Shown: positions 25,364 through 52,216, counted from the first letter of the stretch. The stretch is DNA of 64,000 nt from Zychaea mexicana (GCF_025766255.1 NW_026516695.1:1-64000), one strand, 5' to 3'. A program made the numbers and translations. The notes: generated from the letters alone by a model not told the origin.

Positions 25364-26803
25364 ATGCCCAACACGAAAAAGAAGCACAACAAGCAATCGA
25401 GGAGCGGCGATAATGGTAGCGCGACGAGACCACATCATGCAGCCTCTTCCAGCAGCGCGACCTGTAATGACAACACCAACAGCGGTTCCAATGTCAAAAA
25501 CGCCAAAAGTGCACTAGCAGTACCTACCAAACTCAAGAATGAAACGGCCAAGGAACACCATCGACTATGTCAAGAATTAGAAGAGTACATTGATCAATTC
25601 CGTAGCAAGGCGCAAGCAGTGCCAGGCACACTTGATGATCAAGAGCTGATTGTCTTGTTTGTTCTGCATTTGCATCCGCGCTGGAAACGCTTGATTGAAC
25701 CTGAAGAGATCCGCTTCAAAACTTGGGAGGAGGCCGCGAAAGCCGCTCGGTATCATGCAATCAAACTTTCAGCAATACTGGGCGCAGAGCGTGAGGATAA
25801 TAATCCCATGTTTACAACCAAGGAAGCAAAGGATATCCTTGCATCTGGGTATTTCAAACCTGACCAACAACAGCAACCACCACCAGCGGTTATTGCCGCC
25901 CGCAACAAAAACAGTAGCAAAAGTATAGACGGCAGTGTGAATTACAGTATTGACGACGCTGCTAAACCCACCGTTTCAAATGACACAGTGTCACCATCGC
26001 CCACTGCTTCAGCACAGGCGAAGCAGCAAGATCAACAAAAGAAAGAAAAGGAGAATATACCCGCTACTACCAGGAGCAACAGCGATAGTACGGCCAAAGC
26101 ACAAGCTGACGTCGAGCCCAGTACGTCAAAGGAAAAGCAGCAAGTCACATCAACGAGAACTACATCGTCGTCGTTGTCGTCTGCTTCTACAAAAGTAGCA
26201 GCAGGACCAGGAAAAGAACAGGAACAGCAGGAAAAGAAGAAGGATTTAAAAGAAGTATCGTCGTCGTCGTCACCACCATCACCCAAATCATTCTCCTCCT
26301 CATCACCATCAACATTGACGCACACACAACGACGAGGCAAACTTAAAATTCCAGCTGGGGCGGACCCCAACAGCGTATGCTACAAACTGCCATCTGCACA
26401 CACCAACGTCAATTTACCATTTTTGGATATACCCATTAATGGACAGCGTGTCCGGGCGCTCTTAGCAAAGAAGCGATGGGGCGCCTCAGCCATGTCGGTT
26501 GCGTTGCAACAAGACATGAAACTACCCTTGAATCGATCCGAAGCGTGCGACATTGGGACTGAATTCGGACAGGTCGAGGACGCGATTGGTTCTGTCATTT
26601 GTCTCGTCTCGCATCCAGCCAACCCATCCCTGGAAGCGGAGCTGGCGGTCCAAGTCATGCCTGCATTGTACGGCGGAAGGGTCGATTTGATCTTGGGTGC
26701 AGATTTCTTCTTTTACTTTACTGCCACGTTCAGTGTTAGGAACAGTACCGTGCGCTACATGGGGTTGGATGCGCATTTTGTTGCTGACAAGTTTACCGAA
26801 TAA
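25364..26803 (+). CDS. Free-standing Gag-protease-like protein with degenerate protease site (candidate domesticated retroelement gene)
   Basis: One uninterrupted exon encodes 479 aa. Residues about 70-160 resemble a Ty3-type Gag core: EELEEYIDQFRSKAQAVPG-type sequence, then LIVLFVLHLHPRWKRLI and KTWEEAAKAARYHA. A long low-complexity Q/S/K-rich linker follows (about 165-325). Residues about 345-470 resemble a retropepsin: LPFLDIPINGQRVRALL, then VDLILGADFFFYF, which matches the ILGxDF strand. Where an active protease has ALLDTGAS, this reads ALL-AKKRW-GAS, so the catalytic Asp-Thr is gone. No reverse transcriptase, integrase or flanking LTRs are present. An intact frame despite the lost catalytic site suggests selection on a non-protease role (inference). 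A recent dead element that happens to stay open is the alternative. Confidence 0.72.
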   Translation: MPNTKKKHNKQSRSGDNGSATRPHHAASSSSATCNDNTNSGSNVKNAKSALAVPTKLKNETAKEHHRLCQELEEYIDQFRSKAQAVPGTLDDQELIVLFVLHLHPRWKRLIEPEEIRFKTWEEAAKAARYHAIKLSAILGAEREDNNPMFTTKEAKDILASGYFKPDQQQQPPPAVIAARNKNSSKSIDGSVNYSIDDAAKPTVSNDTVSPSPTASAQAKQQDQQKKEKENIPATTRSNSDSTAKAQADVEPSTSKEKQQVTSTRTTSSSLSSASTKVAAGPGKEQEQQEKKKDLKEVSSSSSPPSPKSFSSSSPSTLTHTQRRGKLKIPAGADPNSVCYKLPSAHTNVNLPFLDIPINGQRVRALLAKKRWGASAMSVALQQDMKLPLNRSEACDIGTEFGQVEDAIGSVICLVSHPANPSLEAELAVQVMPALYGGRVDLILGADFFFYFTATFSVRNSTVRYMGLDAHFVADKFTE

Positions 26804-27069
26804 AAGAAAATCGTCCTTTTTGACGTGTGAAAACAAAATGGTGGTGGTGATGGATCAGAACTAGGCCAGCGAACGCGCGCCCCACTGCAACTGGGTGCGG
26901 GCGGCATATTCATAACCCGCCCTGTTTATATGCCAGTTTTAGCGTGTGTGCTGTGCTGTGCTTGTGTTATCTCTCTCTTTCTCTTTAATTCCTCTTTTCA
27001 CTTTCAGAGTCTACTTTCTCTCTTCCTTTTTTTTTCTCATTTTTCACTCGTTCTTTTTCCAGTGAGAAC

Positions 27070-40301
<13,232 letters not shown>

Positions 40302-41707
40302 TATATTTGATTTTCTTCCCTGATTTTTATCACTATTCCAATGACTACGTATATATACTAAACATATGCATCATATTGCGACCTTTTGAATACATTATAT
40401 AAGGTTGATGATATACATGTATGGTTAATGATTGTAGCTGACAATCACTGTCAAGCGAGAACATATAATGCGTGCTTATATTTAGCGACTGGGCATGCCT
40501 TAAAATCCCATGTAACGAGTAGATACTGATCCTTACCCTTAAAATTGCTATTAGCATTTTGGTATTGATTGAAGGTAATCATCGTAAAAAATGATGACAA
40601 TTGCTGTGTCCTGTGTTATCCGCTGTAGCTAACTATATGCAGCGACTTTTACTGATACGTTCCCCACTGGACTCAACATGAAAGGGTGTCCGGAAGACTT
40701 GAAACATCTGAGGGCTGGCACAAAGTGAGAGAGCCTTAAACAAATTTAAACGCGTAAAGGGGATCCTTGAAATTGTTGAAATAATTGAGGGCTGACGTTA
40801 CTGAAAGCCTGAACTTTAACGAGGAGCTATTATGTCGTGTTACGGATGTTTATTTATAAAAGTTGTTTTCTCCATAATGAGTGGTAGGGAGGAAAAAGAG
40901 ACTTTTCTACTTTCTTATCAAGTTTTCTCAGCTAATAACGATGCATCTTCCGCTGTACTTTATACTTCATGAAGGTGTTACCGGTACTACTCTTGATATT
41001 ATTATGAGGAGTGGTTTTTTCCTGCGCGGTGCTATGTATTCCATGACTAATTGGACTACCAAAATATGTAAACGAATTTTGCCGCAACTTCGTCTTTTCC
41101 AAACATTATATCTTTGCTTCACAAAGAACTTATTTTTCGCTAAGCTTACATTCTCTTTGATCGACTATATAGCACTAGATATAGCAATTAAAGATAGTTG
41201 CTTGTTTTGACAACAGCAGTCGTAGAATAGAATGGCCGAACAATAAAGATGAACCGTTACTGCCCAATTAAACCTACTATTTATTTGATAGTTTTGAAAT
41301 ACGATGTTTGTTGTAGAAAAAAAAGAAGAACGGTCGCGCCATCACTGTCATTTTAGTAGTAAGCAGTACATACAGTCTAGTTGAGTGGATTCGGGGCAAA
41401 ATAAGGCTGGAGATGAACGTGTGGGCTGGAGAAAATAAAAGCGGGCCATTCCAAACAAGGAAAAAAGGCGGGATTTCGAGACTTCGTGAACGAGCCTGCA
41501 ACAACAGCAGACAGCTCTTCCACATAAACTCGTCGTTCTTGGCAGATTTGCAGGGACCATTAGAACCCTACCCTCTTTCCCTACCTATCGTTGCCACTTG
41601 ATAGTATAATTTCCCCGGGTATATCGTTTACTTAAACACGCGTTTTATTCATTTTCATACCACACATCTCGACCACACACATTTATACAACTCCACTCCC
41701 CGGAACC
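40302..41707. other. Intergenic region and clathrin promoter
   Basis: The left part is probably the BEACH gene 3' UTR. The right 100 bases form a CA-rich leader of the clathrin gene. I recognise no other gene. Confidence 0.5.
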
Positions 41708-44700
41708 ATGGCCGAACAGCTGCCCATCAAATTTCAGGAGCATGCTCAGGTATGGAAACCGTATGCCTCTTTATGAAAAACAAGAAAACGGCAACATTGA
41801 GTCTCTCGAAGATAACCGTGACTAACGTCGAGAGGGGTCGTTTCATCTCGGTGTTGGACCACCGTGACTTTTCTAGCTACAAGCATTAGGTGTCAATGCT
41901 GCGAGCATTAGCTTTAGCACGCTTACGCTGGAATCCGAGCGCTTCGTATGCGTACGCGAGCAAGTAAACGGTGCCAACCATGTTGTTATTATTGACTTGG
42001 CCAACAATAACGAAATGATGCGACGACCGATAACGGCGGACTCTGTGATTATGCATCCAACTAGCAAAATCATGGCGTTGAAAGGTAAATGACACGTGCT
42101 CGTCTGGATTGAGTGATGGAGGTGTCAACATTCTCATGTATCGACATTTTTAAAATAGCCCAGCAACAGTTACAAGTATTCAATCTCGAAACAAGAAGTA
42201 AAATCAAGTCGCATTTAATGCACGAGGACGTTACCTTTTGGAAATGGCTCGATTTAAAGACAATTGGACTTGTCACACCCACCTCGGTGTATCACTGGTC
42301 CATTGAGGGAACGTCGGGTCCGGTCAAAGTCTTCGATCGACATGCCAATTTAGCTGGCTGCCAGATTATCAATTATCGCGCTTCCGAGGATGGAAAATGG
42401 ATGGTTTTGGTCGGCATTGCGGCTCAACAAGGACGCGTGGTCGGTTCTATGCAGCTCTATTCCAAAGAGCGTGGCGTTAGCCAGCCTATCGAAGGTCATG
42501 CTGCTGCTTTTGCTTCCATCCAGATGGAAGACGCTCCTCATCCAACCAAATTGTTTGCCTTTGCCGTTCGATCAGCAACCGGTGCTGCCAAGGTATATAT
42601 ATATATATGCATATATATATATAGGCATATATTATAAGCATCCAGTCAACAAGCGGCGTGAACCTATTTTTTCTAACTATGATTAATAGCTCCAAATCAT
42701 TGAAGTGGATCATTCAGAGGGCAACCCGCCATTCCAAAAGAAGACTGTCGAGGTCTTTTTCCCCCCTGAAGCCAATGCAGATTTCCCGGTATCGATGCAA
42801 GTCGGTGCCAAGTACGGCGTAGTGTACCTTGTCACAAAAATGGGCTTTATCCACATCTACGATCTTGAGACGGGTACTTGCTTGTTCATGAACCGCATCA
42901 GCGGCGATACCATGTTTGTCACGGCCGATCACGAATCTACATCTGGTATCATTGGTGTCAACAAGAAGGGACAGGTCCTGTCGGTTTCTCTCGATGAAAA
43001 TACCATCATCCCTTACATTGTCAATACGCTGAACAACACGGAACTGGCTCTTAAGCTCGCAGGTCGTGGCGGCCTTCCAGGTGCAGATGATCTTTGCATC
43101 AGCCGATTTAACCAACTGTTTTCGTCGGGCGCTTATGGCGATGCCGCTAAAATTGCCGCCAACTCACCAAGGGTAGTAAATAAAAAATTGAGAGTACAGA
43201 TAGAGTTAAACGGATCAAGAGTATGGGATGTTCAAGAAAGCTAACAAGAAGAACATTACGATTCAGGGTATCTTGCGTACTGTCGACACCATTGAACGAT
43301 TCCGCCAACTGTCAGCCATGCCCAATCAGCTCTCGCCAATCCTCCAGTACTTTGGCATGTTGTTGGAGAAGGGTGGTCTGAACCGCTATGAATCCTTGGA
43401 AATGGCAAAGCCCATTTTGCAACAAAACCGCAAACCGTTGCTTGAAAAATGGCTCAAGGAAGACAAGCTGGAGTGCAGTGAAGAATTGGGTGATTATGTT
43501 CGTCAGTATGATTCCAAGTTGGCTTTATCCGTTTACTTGCGCGCCAATGTCCCACACAAGGTAGTGGTCTGTTTCGCTGAAAACCGCCAATACGACAAGA
43601 TTGTCGCATATGCAAAGACCGTCGGTTACACTCCCGACTACTCTTCGTTGCTCTTTAACATTTGTCGCAGCGATAAGGATAGCGTTGTCGACTTCGCCCA
43701 GAAATTGATCAATGATGAAAATGGACCATTAATTGAGGCTGATAAGGTAATTGAAAAGCTACGTTCGGCGTTGTTTTTTCGGACCTGCATGTTTGTTTAC
43801 ATGTTTACTATTGTTATGTTTATGTATTCTTTCTAATCATTTGGTCTAACCACTTCCATTCTCTTTTAAATCAGGTCGTGGATGTGCTCATGTCGCAAAA
43901 TTATCTTCAAGAAGCCACTTCCTTCCTGGTGGACTACTTGGGAGATAATAACGAGAAGAATGCTCATCTGCAAACACGTGTCCTTCAAATGAACTTGGAA
44001 CGTGCGCCTCAAGTTGCAGATGCCATTTTGGGCGCCGGTATGCTCACCCATTATGATCGCGTCATTGTCGGTACCATGTGTGAAAAGGCCGGATTATATC
44101 AACGTGTAAGTGCTTTTTCTAAGAACTGTTAGGATACAAGAAAACACGTATGCTTATATACATATTCATGTGTTTAAAATTACTTATAATGTCGTGTAAA
44201 CATTACGGTTCACTATAGGCATTGGAGCATTTTACCGATATTATGGATATCAAGCGTGTAATTCCATACACTCACACCATGAATACGGAGTGGCTTGTCA
44301 GCTACTTTGGCACACTTTCTGTGGATCAAACTTTGGAATGCTTGAGGGAAATGTTGAACTTGAACTTGCGTCAAAACTTGCAGGTGGTAGTCCAGGTCGC
44401 AATTAAGTACTCTGAGCAGTTGCAACCACACAACTTGATCGATCTCTTGGAAAGCTACAAGAGCAACGAAGGTATATTAGAGCTGGATAGTAACGGTGGT
44501 TGAGTAATGGTATCAGGGGACAGAAAACTAATAGGCAACATGTGTGTATGTGGGAATCTTAGGCTTGTATTACTACTTGGGATCTATCGTTAATGTCAGC
44601 CAGGATCCCTTGGTACACTTCAAGTACATCCAGGCTGCTTGCCGCACTGGCAACGTTCGTGAAGCTGAACGCATTTGTCGCGAGAGCAATTTCTATGACG

Positions 44701-47700
44701 CTGAAAAAGTCAAGAACTTCCTCAAGGTAAATTATCTGTGCTGATGGTAATGCTTGTGAGAGATACTGGAACTGACCATGATATGCACCTCTTAGGAAGC
44801 CCGCCTTTCCGACCAGCTGCCATTAATCATTGTGTGCGACCGATTCAACTTTGTCCACGATCTGGTCCTCTATTTGTATCACAACAACCTTCAAAAGTAT
44901 ATTGAAGTTTACGTGCAAAAAGTCAACCCTTCGCGTACCCCTGAAGTCATTGGTGGCCTGTTGGATGTGGGCTGCGACGAAGACGTTATCAAAGGCCTGT
45001 TAATGTCTGTCAAGGGCGATTTGGATGTGGGCAAACTGTGCGATGAAGTCGAACAACGCAATCGCTTGAAGCTGTTGTTGCCTTGGCTCAACATGCGCGT
45101 AACCGACGGTAGCACTGACCGCGCAGTTTACAATGCCTTGGCCAAGATTTTCATTGACACAAACAACAACCCCGAGCCCTTCTTGAAGGAGAACGAATCC
45201 TACGAACCGCGCACAATTGGCAAATACTGCGAAAAGCGTGATCCTTACCTGGCCTTCATTGCTTATGAAAAGGGACAATGCGATTATGAGCTGATCCATA
45301 TCACAAGTGAAAACGCCATGTTCAAGCACCAAGCCCGATACCTTGTTCGTCGTCGTGACTTGTCTCTTTGGCAATATGTCTTGAAGGAGACCAATGAAAA
45401 CCGCCGTGAAGTCATTGATCAGGTACACAAACAAACCAAAAGGATGGGAGATAATGACATACAAAGATTGGTCTTGGCGTGATTATACGAGTTGGTCACT
45501 AACTAATTATATGACTACATGTAGATCGTTGCTACTGCTTTGCCTGAATGCACTGATCCTGAAGATGTGTCGGTCACTGTCAAGGCGTTTATGGCTGCAG
45601 ACTTGCCCAACGAGCTCATTGAATTGCTGGAACGTATTATTTTGGAACAAAGTGCTTTCAGCGACTACAAGATACTTCAGAACTTGCTCATCTTTACTGC
45701 TGTCAAGGTAAACTTCAGGTTAAAATTAAGCCTGAGAAAGTATTCTTTTGCTCAAATTTCGAATTTGACTGTAGGCCGACCAAGACAAAGTCATGGATTA
45801 TATCTCTCGATTGGACAACTTTGAGGCACCTGAGGTTGCTGAAGTCTGTATTGGCGAAAACTTGTTCGAGGAAGCATTTGCCATCCTCAAGAAGTACAAG
45901 GCCAATGGCGATGCTATTATGGTTCTGATCGACAAGATTGGTGATTTGGATCGTGCATTCGAGTTTGCTGAGCGTTGCGATGAAGCGGATGTCTGGAGCA
46001 AGCTTGCCAAGGCCCAGTTGGATAACATGCGTATCAAGGACTCCATTGATTCGTACATTCGTGCCAACGATACGGCCAACTACATGGAGGTCACGCGACA
46101 TGCTGAAATGGATGGCAAGTACGATGACTTGGTGCGCTACTTGCAATTGGCGCGCAAGAACTCTCGCGAGCCTTACATCGAAACCGAGCTGCTCTTCGCC
46201 TATGCCAAGACCGATCGCTTGGCCGATATGGAAGACTTTATTGCTTCGCCCAACATTGCTCAAGTCCAGCAAGTCGGTGACCGGTGTTTCCAGGCTCACA
46301 TGCTTGAGGCTGCCAAGATCTTGTATACAAGTATTTCCAACTATGCCAGCCTGGCCACCACCTTGGTCCACTTGAACGACTACCAAGGAGCTGTGGATTG
46401 CGCACGCAAGGCTAACAGTACCAAGGTATGGAAGGAGGTCAACGCAGTTTGTATCGAGCAACAAGAGTTCCGTCTGGCCAAGATCTGCGGTCTCCATATC
46501 ATCGTCCACGCCGAAGAACTGGAACAAGTGGCTCGCACCTATGAGCGCAACGGCTACTTTGACCAACTGATTTCGCTGTTGGAAGACGGCCTCGGTCTCG
46601 AACGGGCACACATGGGCATGTTCACCGAACTAGCTGTCCTGTACTCCAAGTATGCACCCGGAAAAATGATGGAGCACCTCAAGCTGTTCGTTTCGCGGAT
46701 AAATATTCCCAAGGTGATTCGTGCCTGCAACGACACCCACTTGTGGCGCGAACTGGTGTTCTTGTATGTGCACTATGACGAATTTGACAATGCTGTTCAG
46801 GCCATGATGGACCATGCTGCCGACTCGTGGGAGCACTCTGCATTCAAGGAAATTATTGTCAAGGTATCCAACGTCGAATTGTATTACAAGGCTTTGCGCT
46901 TCTACTTGAACGAACAGCCCATGTTGTTGAACGATCTGTTGGCATCCATGGTACCCCGTATCAACCATACACGTGTGGTCCAGTTGTTTGAAAAATCTGA
47001 CAACATACCTTTGATTCGGGCATACTTGCAATCTGTTCAGCATGTCAACAACAAAGCTGTAAACGGTGCATTGAACGAGCTGTTTATTGAAGAAGAAGAC
47101 TACGAAGCCCTCCGGGACTCAATCGATCATTATGACAATGTTGATACCATTGATATTGCTCAGCGTTTGGAAAAGCACCAGCTGTTGGAGTTCCGACGCA
47201 TTGCTGCACATATGTACAAGAAGAACCGACGCTGGCGCCAGTCAATTGCCTTGTCCAAGCAAGACCGTCTATTCAAGGATGCTATGGAAACAGCTGCGGA
47301 CTCCAAGGATGCGGAGGTTGCAGAGGAACTGCTGCGCTACTTCATCGAAGTCGGTAAGCGTGAGTGCTTTGCCGCCATGTTATACACTTGCTACGACTTG
47401 ATGCGCCCGGATACCGTCATGGAGCTGTCGTGGCGTCATGGCTTGAGTGACTTCTCTATGCCCTATATGATCAACTTTCTCAGCGAACAGACCAACAAGG
47501 TATATACATCGGACCAGGTTTCTGTTCTTTAGCTGTTATAAATGAGCATATTGATAACGAATTGAAACTTACTTTGTCTTATTGCTATAACTAGATCGAT
47601 GTACTAGGCAAGGATGTGAACGGACTGAAGGAGAAGGCTGAAAAGAAGGAACAGGATGCCAACAATACCCAAGCTATGGCACCCGCTATGGGATTAGGTA

Positions 47701-47771
47701 ATCCATTGATGTTGACAGCTGCTCCTACTGGTGCCACTATGATGCAATCTCCCAACTTTACCGGCATGTAA
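41708..47771 (+). CDS. CHC1: Clathrin heavy chain
   Basis: This is the three-legged scaffold of coated vesicles at the trans-Golgi and plasma membrane. Twelve exons (41708-41749, 41877-42084, 42159-42592, 42690-43172, 43267-43746, 43875-44105, 44219-44471, 44563-44726, 44796-45422, 45525-45707, 45775-47499, 47595-47771) sum to 5007 nt, giving 1668 aa, the standard length. The N-terminal beta-propeller starts [20 protein letters not shown] and includes [12 protein letters not shown] and [20 protein letters not shown]. The linker and leg repeats follow ([30 protein letters not shown]), and exon 11 encodes 575 residues of proximal leg and hub. The C-terminal tail is short and Met/Pro-rich and ends NFTGM. 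Codon use is strongly biased, as expected of a highly expressed gene, and produces a long antisense shadow frame. Confidence 0.97.
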
Positions 47772-49907
47772 GAAGCGTGGTATCATTACTGTTTCAAGCT
47801 TTAGCCGCCGTTTTCCCGACGATCCACTTTAACGCAACATTTAGTTATCAATCACTCCCCGTCAAACTTGCTTATACAAGTTGTATGAACATATAAATAT
47901 GAAGGTCACCTCTATCACGACAACTACGATATCCACTACCCCCTCCTTTCTTGATCCGTCAAGACAGAAAAACTCTACTGTAATCACACTACCATTGTTC
48001 TATAAAAATTAAACTACCATATTTTGCGCGTATAGAAATCAGATATCACGATATATGTTTCATCTGTTGTGATGTTTGCGTGTTGAGAATGGCATATACT
48101 AGTACGTGTTGAAGTTTACAAAGACTGCTCCACGGTAACTTTTGAAAATGATGAAAACTAGCTCTACCATAGTACTATTAAATATAGATTTGTTTAAAAG
48201 CATATAGAATAAAAATCGTGCTCCTCTGTTGGCTGGCAATATGTCAAAATTTGTCGGAAAAGGCATTAATCTAATATCATTCAATTCCTCTGCAACATCG
48301 CTTCACACGTTCAACGGCTTAAGTGGACAAAGTTCATAGCCATTGCAGTTATTGGGAACCGGCGTTTGTTTTGAATGCAATGGACTGCTGTATGAACTAC
48401 GCTTGTCTCGAACTGTGTCTCTAAGTGATGTAAGCAATGACAATTTTCGAAGTTTTCGCAGCGAGAATAGCTATAAAGCTATCAAGGATATGTTATCTCA
48501 TAAACGAAATTGTTGGTTTTTTTTATATGGGCATCGTTTTTAAGTATTACATAATTATATGTGGCGGAAGCGCTTACAGAGCTTGTGCTCGAGTGCGAAC
48601 AAAAACCACAACTAGGAAATATCCTTTCATCGTTCACAAATCTGTCTCGAATCGCTTAGAGCTCGTTTATGAAGAAACGCTGGGCATATGCTAAGGTACC
48701 AACCTATCCGTCGTTTTACTGCTTCCGCATTGACTGATCCATTCATACGACAAATTTATTCTATAAAACGAAGAGTCCAACCGCATTCTTACGGGAAAAC
48801 CGAATATCAGCCATCTGAACATCATCCCCCTTTGCCAGAGACTACCATGCGTCTCGATTGTCAAAGTCGGGTCTCTTAACGTACTCGAAACCTCGTACTT
48901 TGACGTTAACAAGGTCTCCTGTGTGGTATCCCAGCTGGATAGAAAGCACGACAGCTTAACAGCGACAGCAGCAATGGCACATTACGTTGTTATACGCAAT
49001 CTACCGGCTGATGGTGAGCAAGTCTTAACTTTACTAAACAATCACAAAAAACTACCTGGGAGCACTTGTCGTCTTATACAACCAGGCAACGGTTAATGCA
49101 ACCGAGTCTTACCAAATTGTATTGTAAACGTGACACAGTGCATGTTGTTCATGTTTCGTCCAGTTACAGTATTCCCTCTTGTCTCGTCTGCTACCCTACG
49201 TAAAAATAGTAGTGCTATATGTGATCGGCACACCATTGAATCTTCAGTTGCCAGGCACAATGCTTATATTTTTGTAATACTAGATAGATATGTAATGCTC
49301 TCCTTTGCTTATAATCTTCACATTGGAAATCAACCAGCTGTCGTTCATCCACCCAATCCGTCAACTGCGTTATCCAGCATATGGAAATGAGGTTTTGGAA
49401 GTGGAATACCCGTAAAAAGTGAGCAATGATACCAGTAAACAAACTTCATTATTGCTATAAATACACGATTTCGAAAACACAATGTCGAATAGTTAAATTG
49501 AAAAAAGTACGACTTAACTTACCCCTTGGCTCAGCTTTTATTGAAGTGTGGCACACGAGAATGAGAAAAACGAGAATGAGAAAATCACTTTCGTGCTATG
49601 AGATATCGTGAAATAGCGAGAAATTAGACATCATCCGGCTTCTGTCAGTATGATAATCATGCCGAGCGTATCGATAAGACCTAGTTAATACAGTATGTGT
49701 ATATACAGTACTTAAATGATACAATAGAGACCATAACCATGTATGCTGTGCAACTGCGTCGTACTTTATTGATTCAATAAAAAAAAACTGCTCAATAGTA
49801 GATTTCTGTTAAAAGAGGAGTGTAAATCTTGACGTTATTATGAGCACAAGACATCTAGTAGCTCGCTTTCAATCAATGTTAATTTTAAATTCGGTCAATG
49901 CTGATTT
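47772..49907. other. Convergent intergenic region with unassigned fragments
   Basis: The clathrin gene (plus) and the first isomerase gene (minus) converge here. Open stretches around 48343-48543, 48690-48910 and 49215-49440 look denser in codons than neutral sequence, but I cannot place them in a family; they may be decayed mobile-element or gene fragments. A gaatgagaaa motif is repeated near 49556-49587. Confidence 0.4.
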
Positions 49908-51396
49908 TTAAAGCTTAGAGTACGAAGCTGGCTTCTTCTTCAGGAAGGCTTCAATGGATTTAGGAATATCCTACAAAGAGAAAGGCATCAATTGTCATCA
50001 TCCGATTAAGAGGACGAAACAAGGTGTACTACCTCAGTCTGCAACATGGCACTATTCCAAACGGCGGTGTATTGTAAGCCTTCGTCGACGCTGTGATCGC
50101 GGGAATAATTCAACAGATGTCTAGACAATTTGGTCATAGACGGTGAGCACAATGAAAACATCACAACATCTCCAACGCTTAACATGAGTATATAAGGGTT
50201 CGCCTATAAGATATTTAGGCCTGCTTTAACAACTTACTTGGAGCTGACGACGGCAACAGGCGACTTGCTGGCAATTATACGAGCTGTCTCCAAAGCGGCC
50301 TCTAATAGAGTTCAAAAAGAAGGTTATGAGCTATAAATGCATGATAAGGATATCATATCGATATAATTTCTGGCTTATTCTACTCTAGAAGAAGTGATTA
50401 AAACAACTCATACCAATCATTTGCTCCTTGTTTTCGAAAATTCTACTAATGAGACCACATTTGTAAGCTTCGTCGGCATACATCCTATTAGATAGGATAT
50501 CAATTTAGTACACCAGTTTAGCAAAGCTGCAGCATAAAATGATGAAATACTTACAAGCGTCCTGTGAAGCATAATTCACGCGCTAAGCTTTCGCTGTTGA
50601 TTACCTTGGGCAAACGCTGCAAAGTACCTACATCTGGAGCCAACCCCATATCTACTTCCTAGTATACCAAATGGTTAAGTACCCCGTCCTAATGTTTAAT
50701 GGCAAATATAATCTCGGCAATACGTTACCTTAACAGTATAGAAGGAATCCTTGGTACCATAGCGAATGTCACCAGCAGTGCACAAGTCAACAGCGACGCC
50801 ATAAACTCCCTGATGCATGGCAACAATGACTGGTTGCGGGCACTTTTCAAGTGCAGACATGGCGCTTTGGAACCACTGGTCATTATCAAAGACATACACG
50901 CTGATGAGAATAATAATGAACTCATGCTTTTCATTTCTCTAAAAGATGCTACTCACTTCAATATGAAACCGCTTGTGGTAAGCTCTTCTGGCAACATCGA
51001 CAGCAGGTTCCTCCTTGAGCAAAAAGTTATCTTTGACTAAAATTGATTGGTCAGAAAAACGCATTTCTTTATTTGGATAGCGTACTTGCAAAAGAATAGA
51101 AGGGTGTAACTTACAATCAAGACCAGCTGTGAAAGTACGGCCAGATCCCGATAGAATAATACAACGGATGCTGGAATCTTTGCCAAGGTCATTGAAGCAT
51201 ACACGAATATCTTCAACTAGGCTAATATAAAAAATAAGCTATAACAGCTTCTTGAAAACGGGTGAAGAAGTGACAGGACTTACGCTTCGTTGATTGCATT
51301 GAGCCGTTCAGGGCGGTGTAGCTCTACGTGGGCAACGCCATCAGAAACGACTTGAACTCTCAGATTCTTGTATTGGTATTTTGCAGATGCTGCCAT
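49908..51396 (-). CDS. ECH1: Delta3,5-delta2,4-dienoyl-CoA isomerase, copy 1, with SKL peroxisomal signal
   Basis: This crotonase-fold enzyme shifts paired double bonds during beta-oxidation of unsaturated fatty acids. Nine exons (51396-51284, 51221-51115, 51036-50957, 50875-50729, 50658-50555, 50484-50414, 50301-50238, 50120-50033, 49970-49908) give 837 nt, 278 aa. The N-terminal VSDGVAHVELHRPERLNAIN and the acidic residues known to be catalytic in this family are present: D in AGDIRY, E in KEVDMGLA, D in APDVGTLQRLPKV. NYSRDHSVDEGLQYTA is also typical. The protein ends SYSKL, a canonical PTS1. The oxyanion segment reads HQGVYGVAVDL where the paralogue at 53.8-55.5 kb has HNGVIGAGVDL, so the usual glycine pair is altered and activity or specificity may differ. 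Confidence 0.92.
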
Positions 51397-52216
51397 TATT
51401 GAGAGAAAGTATGCGTGGAGAAAGAAGGGAAGAAAAGTGATATAGAAAGGGATTCCCCACTCATAAGTAATTTGTCATTGATAATCTGCGCATGCTTCGC
51501 TTAACGCGAAACTTTTATCCAGTACCTTCATTAGCCAATCGCAAACGCCGATTCAACTTCCGGTCGCTTTCTGGTTCTCATTTTGGCGGTAATTCACCGA
51601 ATCTTAATGAAGGAACTTGAAGGATGCTGGGGGTTGGTAATCTATTCCTTCGAGCCTTGGCTAAATTTTCGGATCGATTCTCAGATGGAGAAAAGACGAT
51701 GCTCAAGGTGTACTTATCGAATGCATTTCTAGATGTTGATGGTCGCGAAGGCGTGTCAGCTGCTACATTATTGGTTTATTATGTCGACAGCACTTCTTGA
51801 GAGGAAGAGGTCCGATAAATGAAGAAAAAAGGCTACTGGTCAAAGTAATAACAGTGATCGTACAAACAGCTTCCTGGCTATACAAATATTAGTGCTTGAG
51901 AAGGTAAGGATGTCTCCTTACATGATATGAGTGTATAAAGCAGTGAAAACTGTTTGAGCAACTATAACCGAAAATATAGTATGGATGTGATGATATATGC
52001 ATTTCGCTACAGTAGCTGACGACATGTGTGAAGAATAGGGAACATTGTACCTTTGAAAGGCAAGTATAAAAGCATTGCAATCCTTGGTTTGACATGGATA
52101 ATTGGCGGTTGGAAAGACTTTGGCTACTACTTTTCTCTAACATGGAATATAGGTAGCTTCACTTGTAGATTCATGCAAGACCGGTCTTGGGTATGTTCCT
52201 TTTGATAGATTTATGT
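51397..52216. other. Spacer between isomerase copy 1 and the deleted copy
   Basis: This holds the promoter side of copy 1. A plus-strand open stretch at about 51625-51800 (includes LKVYLSNAFLDVDGREG) is unassigned. Nothing else is recognised. Confidence 0.4.

Noticed and set aside
26032..26370. Antisense frame rich in Asp/Ser/Cys opposite the Gag-protease linker
   Set aside because: It is a shadow of low-complexity Ser/Lys/Gln codons in the plus-strand gene.
42593..42625. AT dinucleotide run
   Set aside because: A simple microsatellite inside a clathrin intron; the flanking splice sites are normal.
45715..46611. 298-codon open frame antisense to the clathrin heavy chain
   Set aside because: It lies wholly opposite a conserved clathrin exon; the strong codon bias of that exon removes antisense stops. 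It has no independent support.
51625..51800. Plus-strand open stretch upstream of isomerase copy 1
   Set aside because: About 60 codons with no start context, splice partner or family match; it may be chance.
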